A stretch of 64,000 bases of DNA from Emydura subglobosa (taxonomy: Eukaryota; Chordata; Testudines; Chelidae). Within the stretch, counting starts at the first letter, position 1. Every line of letters starts with the position of its first letter. Where the stretch lies: the NCBI GenBank assembly GCA_007922225.1, contig ML679958.1, positions 60,350,862-60,414,861 on the forward strand. The letters are read 5' to 3'. Under the pieces are notes generated by a model. It ran no database searches. It saw only the letters and a list, made by a program, of their open reading frames with translations, and was not told where the DNA came from. This document shows positions 36,386 to 47,954 of the stretch, piece by piece. The position numbers were made by a program, and so were the translations under genes.

Positions 36386-36735
36386 GGAGTTCTCAAGCTG
36401 GGGCGGGGAGAGGATCAGTGTCCTTTTGGGGGGTCCACGGGCCTTTTCAGGGGAGCCACATGGTCTGCGGCGGAAGCCTAGTGCCCTCTGCAGGGCTAAA
36501 GCCCAGAGCCGTAGGACTACAACCCAGAGCCTTCAGCAACCCCATAGGGCAGGAGCTGGGAGCCGCTTGGCATGTGCCCTGAGCTCTGGTGCCCCTCAAA
36601 GGGCTGGAGTTGAGAAGGCATTGTCCCCTCCCGCCCCCCCCCCCCCCCCCCTCCAATTGCAGTGCTATAACCAGAGCGCAGCAGCAGTCCTGGGGACAGC
36701 TCCACAAGCACCTCCTCCCTTCTTCTCTAATCCAT
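36386..36735. repeat. GC-rich interspersed repeat with GTTCTCAA end
   Basis: Starts AGGAGTTCTCAAGCTGGGG, contains GGCTAAAGCCCAGAGCC and a run of 18 C at 36634-36651. A shorter relative may lie in the ITM2B 3' UTR (6138-6303). ORFs spanning it on both strands are GC-composition artefacts. Confidence 0.55.
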
Positions 36736-37869
36736 TGGACCAATAAGATATTATCTCACACACCTTGTCTTTCTAGGCTTCTAGATAGTTCTATAACTTG
36801 CTTATTACTTAGTTAGACGGGGCTTTGTGATCCAGCAAGTTCCAAATCTTTCTTTAAATGTTGATGAGATTACTTTAAAAGTATGGCAGATTATACCCCA
36901 GTTTGATTTCAGTGCTAGTTTTAATATACTGTCTTCTCATCTGTGTGTTTCTTGAGACAACTGGAAGCATGCACATTTCTAAATAGATTTTTATTTTTAA
37001 TAAAAACTTGGTTACAGTCAGACTCAAAACAAGTAATTGTATAAAGATTTGTGGGTAGTTTACTGGCTTTATCTAAGTTTAGGTAGATGGCAAAATGTCT
37101 ACTGAAACTTGTTCACTGATATTGGATCAAATATAGTACTACCTTGTTTGAAGGAAATTCCTCATTCTCCCTGTGGTTTCAACTTCCTCCATACCTTCTT
37201 TGATGTCATGAAATCTTAATTTATTTCTGTTCTTGGTTTATTTTTTTGATGGTTTTGCTCTGCTTGAAGCTATTCTCCTTAACTCTAAACTGCTAAATAC
37301 ATGTTCAGAATTATCCAAACTAAGGTTCAAATTACCAGTTGCTTTCTCATTCTCTTTTTTGATTTACCATTCTGGAAACTCATGAAGCAAAATACCCAAG
37401 GTTTCTTGTCTGCTATTTAAGTGCCTTAATGGCCTATAAAACTGTGGGGAGAATTCTGACAGTGATACCACTTCACGATAGTCTATCTAGGTACTGTGGG
37501 AAAGAACCAACAAGGAGGAAGATGTGCTATTTGTTTCCATTCCAAAACCATCTGTTTTGGACGCCATGTAACTTTTTCTGGTACTCTAATTTAGTAGTGG
37601 TTTTCTCCATGTAGGGAGGAAATAATAAAGCGTCTTGGGAATCAGTGTTTGATTTATTAAAGGAAATAAATTTAGGACCTCTTCATTGACAGCCATCTTT
37701 GCATTTCTTTTTATGCTGCCCTTTGTTTAAGGGCTACTCTTCTTCTCCCTCTCCTCCCTCCCCTCAAAAAAAACCCCTTTCTATATTTCAAGTCTCTTCT
37801 TAAGAATCTCTTTTGCCATGATGCCTACGTTACACTGCCAGCCTTCCCTGCCTAGGACGACGACTCCTC

Positions 37870-38389
37870 TTTCAAAGTCCTTTTGTCTGCCAGACAACTC
37901 AGGTGTTCATCTGGTTGGGAGTGTGGAGTCAAGTGTTGATTGATGATGTCACTCTGATCCTTTTATAGTCTGTTTCAGCTTTCTAGAACAGTCTATGCAT
38001 GTGATGTGGTGGCTGCTTCCCATTGGTCAAGCAATCCCAATGCAAATATGCTTCCTACAGTGTAGTCTTCACTGTAAACAATTCTTGTTATAGTGGAATT
38101 TATTCTTGAATGGGTGAGAGATGGCCATTAATGCTGTCTGGTCACTCCATTGTTGTGCCTGAAAGGCTGTTTGTGGGAGTTTCCCACCTTGCAACGTGTT
38201 CTAGTAGCATTTATAACAATATTTTTATAACTTCACATATTATGGTAGCACATACAGTCCAACATGATATTAATGTTTAACAGATCAAGACTTTTAAAAT
38301 AATACCAAACAAGGCATACTTAGTACAGAACATATTGTAATTGATGAGGATGGGGTTTTTGGGGTGTTTTCAGATACAGGGTGTCACAA
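37870..38389 (-). mobile_element. Truncated LTR related to the solo LTR at 21454-22580
   Basis: Shared blocks with 21454-22580 in the same order: GATGTCACTCTGATCC with TTTTATA nearby, CCCATTGGTCAAGCAAT, AACATGATATTAATGTTTAAC, CAGATCAAGACTTTTAAAAT and the end CAGGGTGTCACAA. The outer LTR half (low-coordinate side) is missing or unrecognisable. Confidence 0.75.
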
Positions 38390-38890
38390 TGTCCAACTAC
38401 TAAGCAGAATTGGCTGCATAATCACATTGTGCACCCTCTTTCCACACAAGTCTAATTGTATATTCCTTGATTTATGAGTTTGCATCAGCCTTTTTAAAGA
38501 CTTTTTTTTGTTTTTGTTTTAAACAATGATTATAGTCTGATCTTAGGGCAGATTACAGCTTTCATCTGTAATTCTTGAGGCACTTAAAGTGTTAATGTTA
38601 TGAAAAATGTATTGTTTATGCACAACAGAAGCACATCACTTTATTTTTCTGTAGAAACATCATCATTCCCATTCTGAGGCTATGTTGAAGTTTACAGGGA
38701 AAACTAAGCTTGCATTGCAGGAATGAGTATTGGAATGCCTTTGCACTTTCATCTAGCAGATGTAAATATTTGGACTTCCTGAATTGTCAAGTAACTAGAA
38801 GTCATAGCTTTAGGTGTTTCCTGGCATTCTGTACATAATATTCAGGTCACAATTCAAAATAAGCTAAAACTGCTTTCTTTCTTCCACTAG

Positions 38891-39003
38891 GTGGGTAGTG
38901 AAAAGAAAAAGGAAATGTGGGGTATCTGTCTCTTTTCTGCAGCAGTTGACCTGGATGAGATGACATTCACTTTTATGGAGCTTCTGAAAACTATAGGTGT
39001 GAG
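38891..39003 (+). CDS. RB1: RB1 exon 3
   Basis: 113 bp; acceptor cttccactag, donor gtaggttt. It reads [20 protein letters not shown], then [17 protein letters not shown](S). Human has [20 protein letters not shown] at the same place. It is one codon shorter than human exon 3 (116 bp, from memory). This is part of the first cyclin-like fold of RbN. Confidence 0.96.
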
Positions 39004-40136
39004 GTAGGTTTTGCTGTGTGAATTGAAATGCCTGCATTAAGCTGGGGGCAGGCAACGTTTTTTGGGTAAGATTACCAAGATTCTTGTTTCTATCAAACTG
39101 GATCTTTGTATGTATGACTTACTAAACCAAGGCAACCATGGAAGGGTTTATCATTTTGATCCAGGCATAAATCACACTGAACCTCTAGCTCTCCCCTTTT
39201 CACCAACAACGTGAAATTCAAGTTTTAAATGCATGAATCTGAAAAATCTCACTTAAGCTTTGAACAGCTTCCTAACACACTGCTCAACTTTAATGATCCA
39301 GCACCAGCTTAAACCGTGCACCTTTCTACTTGCTTTACAGCTGAGGATAGGTGAGTTACGGCATTGCTCCTGCAGTTCCTCAACAAATCTTCAATTATAT
39401 TTGAACTCCTGCTAACTTCTTTAGGACCTGTGGCTTATGAAATCAATATAGCAAAAATTTATTTTAAATCTATCATATGGATAGCAACTCTAGAATGTGC
39501 ATGATTATCTTCTTTTGGGGGATGAATTAGATTTGTAATAAATCACTTTTCCATAGGCAAAGCATGTATATATTATTAGTCTAGTGGACTGTTCTTGTAC
39601 TCTGGAGCATTTTACTTAGTTCTGCTCTCCTGAGCGTCATAGTCTTCTTCAGAAAGTCTGTAATATCCCTAAGGACATGGGGAAATATATTAGCATTTTA
39701 TTTATAAATATGTAACAATTCAGTGTCTTGAGTCAAAATATTTTGGAACACATGGAAAAATACTTTTAAAAAAAATCCTTAAACGTAACTTCTTCTCTGG
39801 ATAATTGTCCACACAGATTCCACTCTTGGTGTGAACAAAATGGGATTATTTTTGGCTAGCAGTGTCAGTTAGGGCTATGCCAGTGCCCTTATGCCTTCCA
39901 TCAGAGGGCATAAAAGGTGGAGTGGTCTTACGAGCCCTTCATTTCTTCTTTCTAGACATTGCTGCAAGATGAAATCCTTGGCAGTGTCTGCTTTTCTTAA
40001 TCATTGTGTGATTTATCTTAACTTGTTAGAATTAATATAGTATATAATTAGAAGTTTGTTTAGAGTTCCTTTTGCTGGCATAATTTTTTTTTTTTTTTTA
40101 AAGTAGTGTATCTAGGCTAACAAATAAAGCTTCTAC

Positions 40137-40340
40137 CCTCCACCTCCTACATGGTCCTAGGATCATAGCAGAGGCTAAGTTTCCAGGGTTTAATACCTGT
40201 TCCTCATGTGATTCTGCTATACCAATGAGCACTCTTGGTATTCCAGGATGTTGTGTGTTTTCTCCAAGCACATCTAGACAGGGAGGGAAGCAATGCTGAA
40301 ACTCTCCTACTGCAGAAGTTGTTGCAGAACTCCTCAAATG
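40137..40340 (+). pseudogene. DIRS gag-like (ORF1) fragment
   Basis: A decayed frame gives KFPGFNTCSSCDSAIPMS, resembling the cysteine-containing CxxC segment of DIRS ORF1. A better preserved relative is in the second copy (60388-60690). It is cut off where LINE sequence begins at about 40340. The DNA from 41216 to about 43250 is probably more of the same ORF but is too decayed to call. Confidence 0.55.
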
Positions 40341-41215
40341 GAGATCTTCAGAGAAACGTCAACCTGAAAGTCAGTCCACCTTATTCAGCACCCCAGCATT
40401 CCAAGATATCTAGGAGTGATTCTGGATTGTATCCTCACATACTGCCAATATGTGACAGAGACCACTGCCAAGATAAAGGGTAGGAACAATATAAACCATA
40501 AACTAGGTGGAACCACTTGGGGAGCAGAAACTTTCATCTTGCAGATAGTCATCTTGGCCTTAGTCTTCTTGGCAGCTGAATATTGCATGCCAGTATGAGC
40601 AAGGTAATGTATGTATGAAAGTTGTTGATGTGCAATTGGACACTGCTATGGGAATTGACTTCAGCACTCTTGTGACAACCCAGACAGTCTGGTTTCCTGT
40701 CCTCATTCATATCTTACCCACATTCCTCCAAAGAAATTCAGCAATAGTATGAGAAGACGACTGTGCATAAACAAACTTGCCAACTTCTGCCCCTGAAATG
40801 CTGCCTTAAGTCCGATTCTGGTTAGCAGCCAAAACTCATAAAACCTCAGAACTGTCAACAAAAAAACAATGTGGAGGCTGTGAGGAAAATAGCAGGATTA
40901 AGTCACTGAACCTACAGACCAACCATCTGGTTAAACCATGATATGACATGGATCACAGCAAACAACATTAGAACATCACACGGGCATTGCAGTCGTCTAC
41001 TACGCTAATGGAAAATGAAGGATGGTTTGATATACAAATGTGGAGAAGACATCCAAACCATAAAACATCTAGTGAGCTGCTTTAAGATCCTTCTCCCAAG
41101 GGACAGTTTTAATTCATTCCATGTTACTGGAAGCCATAGAGTGGATGACAAACCCGAACATTGACTTTTAATGCTGCTTTTCAAGTTGCCATACAAAACA
41201 AGCGCCCCCATGAAA
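40340..41215 (+). mobile_element. Non-CR1 LINE fragment (reverse-transcriptase C-terminus)
   Basis: The frame at 40416-40598 reads LDCILTYCQYVTETTAKIK, then NHKLGGTTWGAETF and ALVFLAAEYCMPV. This is the region after the RT palm in a non-LTR element distinct from CR1. The end carries a WMTNPNI-like block and AATGCTGCTTTTCAAGTTGC. The same family occurs at 61333-62540. The family name was not determined (Jockey/RTE-like). Confidence 0.7.
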
Positions 41216-43499
41216 TCTGGTTCTGCTCAGAGTGATTTCCCCTCAGAGGCCTCATTCCTCCACTAGTACGTTGGTATAGATGTCACTGAGACAGGAAGGA
41301 GCACGACACCAAAAACTAGCCTGTATGCAGGCTGCCTTCCTCAGCACCTAGCAGGAGGCAGAATTCACCATGACTTGCCCCAGACTCAGTCAGCGAAGGG
41401 TCTTACGACTGAGAAGACCTATTCTAGTACTTCAATACTAATGTATAAGGCAGCTCAGATGGTACCTTGCAAGTCTAAGGACCACATGACCCCCACAGTC
41501 CTATCGTGGCACCAGTAACTCTATATCCAGCACCTCCTCATCTACTATGTACTTGTGATGGATACCATCATCAACCCCAATATAAATTACCTCCTTGTAC
41601 CCACGATGTTGGTGCAGACCTCCTTGGCACACAAGTAATACACATTACTGAATTATCTATCTCGTGTACAGTCAGGGTACACTAATACAACTGACTCTTC
41701 CCTAGAGGAGGGACATTCCTTTTTTTCATTTCCCCTTAATTCATCATGGAATCATCCCCTACTTGTCCTCCATCTTCCCATGGGGTAGCTCAGTGGGAGT
41801 CAGGGAGAGATTTCAGGGAACAGTGAATGAGGGGAGTTACAAAGAGATCAGGACCATACAGAGATTACCACATCTGAGATCCCCCAAGGCACCTTCCACA
41901 GCAGTATCCATATGTGCCTTGGTAACATTGGACCCCGTGGCATGTTCAACCCTACTCCAGACAACCAGCATCCTCAGTTGTGTCCAGTCCTAGGTCTCCT
42001 TCCCTGAACAGACCAGTTCAGTCTCCAGAGAAACTCGGTTTCATTCATGGCTGCTGCAGGGGCAAGAGAAAGAGATTCAAGAAGAACAGCATTCTCAGGG
42101 TAGGAGCACCCAGTCCTGGCTTCAGTAATCTCTTCTTTGGGGAGGTGGTGAACTCACCTACACCAGCTGCTGCAGATGAATTTGCAGTTTTCTAAGACTT
42201 GATAAAACACATGGCAAAAACAGAGAGATTCCTCTTGACAATACAAGAGAAACACACATTCTTGGACATAGTTCAATCTGCAACTCCAGGGAGATTACCA
42301 TGCTGATAAACGATGGTCTGTTGGGACCTGTTGAAAACATTTGACACACATCTGCATTGACTTCACATCTGAGGGTGGGCAAAAGATAAGTCCTTGCAAA
42401 AGGGTTTGAATATTTTTTTGCCAACATCTTGCTCTTGGCTCTCTCTGTGCACACAGCGTAAGAGAGAACAAAGCATCAAGGTCCTCTGAAATCCACTCCC
42501 AGAGAAGAGGATTTAAAAAAAACTGGATCTTTTTGACTGGTAGGTCTACTTATCTGCAAGCTTGCAGATAAGGGTTGCAAACTAAGCTTTGCTCTCAATG
42601 ATTTCTTCAACGGGGACAAACTAACTTTGTGGATAAGGTACTCAGGAAGAATTGAAAGCCCTCCTGGCTGAGGGCCAATTGATTGCTAGAATATCTTTGT
42701 AGGCTGCACTGGACACATCTGACAAGGTAGTGCACGCAGTTGCCAGAAGGAGACTATCCTAGCTGCAGTCTGCAGGAATCCCTAGGAAGTCCCAAGAAAT
42801 AACTGAGGATCTCTCATTTCAGAGTTATAACCTCTTTAGCAGTGGCACTGATGAGACACACTACGTCCTGAAAGATTCCAGGTCAACTTTTCATTCCTTG
42901 GGGCTGCCTTCTAACTCCAAAAAAGAAAGTAGAAAACACATCAGCTGTATTTCAAGCAGTGCTCCTTCACTCAGTCTTATGGTCAGCCACCTAAGATCTT
43001 CTGAGCCACTGAAGAAGAGGTATATATTTCACTAGAGGCAACCCTCTGCTGCCTTCAGGAGCTTTGAAAAGGCAACACATTTGACACCAACACTGGAAAC
43101 TTAGTTGGCCTGTCACCGGATCTTTTTTATTCTACCATGGCAACTATCTCTCATTTTCAAGAATGTTGGGGTGTGATTAGCATGAACCAGTGGGTCCTCG
43201 ATCATAATCCAGGACTATCCTTCCAGTTTTAGTCCCTTCCAACCAACTTCCCCTCAATCCACATGCCTCTTCAACAACTCTCTTCACAGGAAACTGTTGA
43301 AGCAGGAGGTAGATTCTTTTTTTTTCAACTGGCAGCAGCGGAGGAAGTGCTGCTGGAGTTCAGAGGTTGTCCTTTTTATTCCCACTACCACTTTTTTCAC
43401 AGAGGATGAGTCTCCAACCCCCTCGTCTTCATCATCACCTCACCACCTTCATCCTCAGTTTCAAATTCAGAATGGTAACCTGAGATTCTATAATCAGTT

Positions 43500-43900
43500 T
43501 ACTAAATCCTGTGGACTGGTTTGCAACTTTTGACCTGCCAGATGCCTATTTTCACATCTCCTTACATCCAGCTCACAGAAAATACCTCAGATTCATGGTA
43601 GGAACATCATGCTATCAGTATTGAGTCCTTCCTTTTGACCTCTTCCCTAACTCCAACAGTTTTCATCGCTATCAAGCTGATGGACTAATTCAAGGAGAAC
43701 GACCATAACAGGTGACTAATTTGGTGCAGACAATTCTAAAACATCTTACGTTGCTGGGTTTCAATGTCAGAAACTAGAACGAAGTTCAGAGCAACAATAT
43801 TAGATTTCACATCACTGGGGGGCCTGATTTCCACAGCAACAGTGTCAGACCTTCTCAGTCAAACTTCACACTTGTCTAAAAACACCAGCGAGATTTTCAT
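43500..43900 (+). pseudogene. DIRS-like reverse-transcriptase remnant
   Basis: 43513-43640 reads DWFATFDLPDAYFHISLHPA, then HRKYLRFMVGTSCYQY, a stop, and VLPFDL. This is the D-AYFHI(P) / LRF / YQY-VLPFGL region characteristic of DIRS and Ngaro reverse transcriptases. An in-frame stop precedes VLPFD and the catalytic DD box is not recovered downstream. Inactive. Confidence 0.75.
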
Positions 43901-44019
43901 ACTTGTATGCTTTGCAGTATGCACTTACATCACACGGAATGCCACAGTTCACCTTTGATCCACGCAAAAGTGGTGACATCGGTATATCTACTTAGCAGAT
44001 GCCACATGGAGAACTGTAA

Positions 44020-45690
44020 TGTCTGGGGTCAGGTGGGATAAAGGGGGATCCAGATCAGTAGTCAGAGTTCATGCAAGATGTTGGAATTATTATTTATGCA
44101 GTGTATTACCATGACACTAATTTAACCATAAATTCCTTTATTAAATCTAAAGGCTGAATAATATTTATACAATTGCTCTAACCATGCCTAAAATGCCTAA
44201 ATAATAAGTAATTTACTAGATCCAAACAGTAATAAAACATGTAATTATTTGATCAAATACTTATATAAATAGACTACACCTGAGGTGCTTAGACCCATAT
44301 TGGTTGGCTCTAGCTTGGTCAGGCAAGTATTAGCAATGAACCTTTTAAGAGAGTACTTTTTAAACTCTTTAACAAGCAAGTGAAGTCCTTGCCAATTACT
44401 GACTTCAGCTAAAAAAGAATTTGAGACAGTTCCACTTTATTTCCAGTTTCAATCCAGATAAAATTTGCGGCAGAACCTCAGAGTTACAAACTGACCATTC
44501 AACCAAGTACTTCATTTGGAACCAATCAGGCAGCAGCAGAGACCACTCCCCCCTTCCCCCCATCCCCCCCAAACAAACAAAAAAAAGGCAAATACATTAT
44601 AGTACTGTTAAATGTAAACTACTAAAAAGATTTGACCAAGGTAAGGAAACTGTTTCTGTGCTTGGTCCATTTAAGTTAATATGGTTAAAAGCAGCATGTT
44701 TCTTCTGCATAGTAAAGTTTCAAAGCTGTATTAAGACAATGCTTAGTTGTAAGCTTTGGAAAGAACAGCCATGACGTTTTGTTCAGAGTTACAAACAACT
44801 GCTATTCCCACGGTGTTTGTAACTGAGGTTCTGCTGTACAACCTCCTTTCTGTCCATGGCCTTTCCTCATCTCTTCCCCTCCTCCTTGCTGACCAACAGT
44901 TCTTCCTTCACACCTGGGTTCACATAGGCTCTAACTTTTGATAACACTAGTATATGGTGCCAAGGTCCATGTTGACTCCTTTTAAGACAGATTCTCTGTC
45001 TTATTTAAAACCATTTGCAGTCACCCATATTGGTCAGGGACATTCTCTTTAGAAACTTATTTTATTTTATTTATTTTTTTTTAAACCAGGCATTCTTCCT
45101 ACTGTATTCCTTCTGGCTTTAACTTGTTGTTTTCAAGTCTTTTATTCACAACATATTTCTTTAACCAAAATTAAGCTAACTTTAATTCTCTGATTTTTAT
45201 ATTTATTCTACACAAGAGATATGATAGCCAAAGATCCAATCTAAGGGGAAGGTACACTGAGGCAGCTGGTGGGGTTGTGTGAGGCAGCAAGGAAGGATTG
45301 GGTGGGGTGGCAAGACTGAGTCAGAGGGTCTGAGTAGCAAGGGGTAATGGCTTGTTGGTCAGATGAGGCCAGGAAAGAAGCAGGAAGTTTGGTGTGTGGT
45401 CACCAGCCAATAAGGAAGCAGGTCATGAAACCCTGGAAGCTGACCCATTCGAGTCTGTGAATTCATTGGTAATTTGATGAGTTGGTATGTGGCATGATAG
45501 CCAGGGCTTCTTCCCAGGAAGCCAATGAGCTTGTCTTTGAGACTGGGGTTTGTGACCAGGGTCCTGACAACAGGTTGGTCAGAGCCCCCCTAGAATTCCT
45601 CTCTTTGTTAAAGTGGGTGAACAGAGCAATTTCAGTGTGGAGTGGGATTTCCCTAATCTATGTATCTACTTCCAAAAACCCTGGTAATCG
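44020..45690. mobile_element. LTR-like insertion, partly resolved
   Basis: Interrupts the DIRS-like element between RT and RNase H. It begins near TGTCTGGGGTCAGG (44020), and TTTATTAAATC near 44138 could be a minus-strand poly(A) signal. It contains the Tigger-like MITE at 44468-44836. The right boundary and any duplication could not be found. Confidence 0.4.
44468..44836 (-). mobile_element. Tigger-like (Tc1/mariner superfamily) MITE, copy 1
   Basis: The ends GGCAGAACCTCAGAGTTACA and GTTTGTAACTGAGGTTCTGC are inverted copies, with TA following at 44837-44838. Internal sequence matches the copy at 63596-63987 in reverse orientation (AACTCTGAACAAAAC, then TGTTCTTTC, then TTACAACT on the minus strand). 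Non-coding. Confidence 0.85.
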
Positions 45691-46070
45691 GTTTCTTCAT
45701 TTGTGAGTGATAGAGCTTATCTGGATCAACTGGAAATTCAGGGACTGTGGTCTCCTTAGAAAGTCTGCTTGCACATAAACATTTCAGGTTCAGGGCAATC
45801 CGCCTAGCATGAGAAGGCTTTCCTACACCTTCAGGAAACAGCAAGTCAAGTGCTGGCTGACAGCACTAGGGCACTGCACTTACTTTACAGGCAAGAGGGT
45901 TCAAGATCATCCCCACACTGTCAGGAAGTTGAACACCTGTGTGTGGTGCATTCTTCACCAGAGCATACCAGTAACTCAGATACCTGCTGCATTGGGGGGA
46001 CATATCCAGGCTTCCGTTCGGCGCCTTCCTCATTTTCTGGACACCAGTACTCGTGTGCCTTTCCATAGAT
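45690..46070 (+). pseudogene. DIRS RNase H-like remnant
   Basis: The frame from 45850 reads ADSTRALHLLYRQEGSRSS, then HCQEVEHLCVVH, matching the D-(N/S)T-A-YINRQGGTRS pattern of DIRS RNase H. The preceding 45720-45800 is a degenerate LE-A(I/V)RLA block. Frameshifted. It places this stretch between the RT and the recombinase, as in DIRS1. Confidence 0.65.
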
Positions 46071-46074
46071 ACTC

Positions 46075-47235
46075 ATGACAGTTAGGACAAACAACTTAAT
46101 TAGTTCTGAGAGAGCTTGACAAATTTGAGTGTGATTGTATTATAGGGTTGCTTGTGATGGTAAGAGGCATGGCTCAGTGGCCTTGGGCCTCACTTCTGTT
46201 TTATGTCTTTGAAACATGCTTTTGGGGATACCCAGACTTATGAGCCGCTGTGTTCTTTCTGATTCAGCAAGAGTGAGTTTTGCTGATGATTAGACTACCA
46301 GCTTTCTGCCACACCAGTCTGCCTTCTTCACCAGCAAACTCCTCAAGGCTCTCCCTGCCCAGACCTTGCCTTGCAGGTAACAGTCAATGAACTCTAGCTC
46401 CTCAGAGATGTTTCTCTGTAATGCATAGCCCCTACCACTGTGTATTCACAGAAGATGTTAAGTTTGCTGAGCTGTTTTAAATTAATAAATTGTGGTGTAT
46501 TTTAACTGGAATAAATATCCTTTTTCCTTCAAACACAGCACTGAATTAGTTTATGGTAAAAATAAAACAAGTTTTATTAACAAAAGAGCCTGGATTAAGT
46601 AATACCAAGTAAAGGAGATACAGGGTAGAAATTATTACAAGCTAAAATGAAAACATGCATCTAAAAATGTAAAACTTAATCTAGCAAGATACTTAGTTCA
46701 AGATGCTTTCTCTCCCCACCCCCTATCTCCTTTCCAGCTTTTTACTGGCCAGGACCCATCACAGAGGTTAAATCACTTTGGTTTCTTTGTCTCCTTAAGG
46801 TGAAGGATCAAGATGGAGTCTCTGTATCTTATATTCCCAAGGAGATGTCTTTGTTTAAAGTCAGAAAGGCCTCTTGGGAATTCAATCTCCTGTGGGGTGC
46901 AGGAGCCATTTGAATTCTCCATCTCTCAAGTTCAGACTGAGGATAACCCCTGCTGGTTTAGCTTGATACCTTTGCTTGCAGTTAATATGTAAATTGAGGT
47001 AAACCCGCATTTCTTTGGCTATCACTTTTTACCTAGGCTTGGCTGCCTGGTCTTAAACTGTGTTCTAGTAACATCATACAGAGGGAATCAACTTCAAATA
47101 TAACATGAACACCTGCATTTTATAATTATATTAATAACAAACATGTTAGTTTTCATATACCTCACAAGGCGTATTTTATACAAATATTGCAGTAGTGTGT
47201 AAGGTGTGAATATAGGGGTGTATAGGGTGTCTTAT
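46075..47235 (-). mobile_element. Probable LTR-type insertion, minus orientation
   Basis: Separates the RNase H and recombinase remnants. TTTATTAAC near 46573 gives an AATAAA on the minus strand. The right part (AGCATCATAC-like, AACATGTTAGTTTTCATATA, CCTCACAAGGCGTATTTTAT) is similar in layout to the LTRs at 21454 and 37870. CTCATG occurs at both edges (46070-46075 and 47227-47232) but may be chance. Boundaries approximate. Confidence 0.5.
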
Positions 47236-47238
47236 GTT

Positions 47239-47805
47239 CCTAAATGCTCATGCTTCAGGATTTCAGCCGGCCACCTGCAGGGGTCAGAAGGGATTTCCGT
47301 CCCTCTAGTTTTTTTAATATCTTTCTGTTGAAGCATCAGAGATGGCCATGGCTAGAGATGGGACAGGGCCAGTGCTCTGAGGTGGTACTGAGCATCCTTT
47401 CTCTCAGGTGCTTGGCTGGCTGACTCTTGCTCACATGCTCAGAGTCTGTTTGCCAATATGGGGTTGGGAAGGAATTTTTGTCTAAGTCAAATAGGCAGTG
47501 ACCTTGGTGTGTGTTTGCCTTCCTCTGCAGTGTGCTGATGCAGGTCGCTTGCCAGGATCATCTGGGTATATCTCACTTAATAATGTCCCTTCCATTGTGG
47601 AGGGCCTCAGGTACTGTTGCTTCTTGGTCCCTCCTGTTCTCTACTTGGGTCACATAATAATTCAGTCTCCTGTGAGCTGTAATATTGTGTAGTTTTGGTT
47701 GTTGGGTTTAGTGTGCAGGTGCTGGGTGGTGTTGATGGTCTGTGGTATACGGGAAATCAGACTAGATAATCTGGTGGTTCCTTCTGGCCTTACCCTCTGA
47801 AGGTC
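47239..47805 (+). repeat. CR1-tailed repeat
   Basis: GCAGGGGTCAGAAGGGATTTC, GTGTTTGCCTTCCTCTGCAG and, at the end, AATCAGACTAGATAATCTGG with GGTTCCTTCTGGCC. The last block is the CR1 3' end; the upstream part belongs to a CR1-mobilised or CR1-derived sequence. Non-coding. Confidence 0.6.
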
Positions 47806-47954
47806 CTGAGGCAAGGAGGTAGGGTGTTTCATGGTCATCTCAGCTTGAGTCAGGCAATTCTGGTATTAGATTTATCCGACCAACACAGACCCCAGTCACC
47901 TTACTCATTTCACCTGACAGTCTCTTAGAACAATGACCCAACATCTTTACACCT

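Larger units (their letters stand above)
30782..38890 (+). other. RB1: RB1 intron 2
   Basis: 8.1 kb. In mammals this intron holds an imprinted CpG island made by a retrotransposed pseudogene. No such CpG island is visible here. Recognised pieces: a SINE-like fragment (33771-33860), hAT-MITE remnants (34940-35155), a GTTCTCAA-type repeat (36386-36735) and an LTR fragment (37870-38389). Several long stretches (30782-33770, 35160-36385) hold nothing I can name. Confidence 0.7.

Noticed and set aside
36255..36816. 163-codon + strand ORF and overlapping minus ORFs
   Set aside because: They cover a GC-rich interspersed repeat with a C-run; low complexity, no domain.
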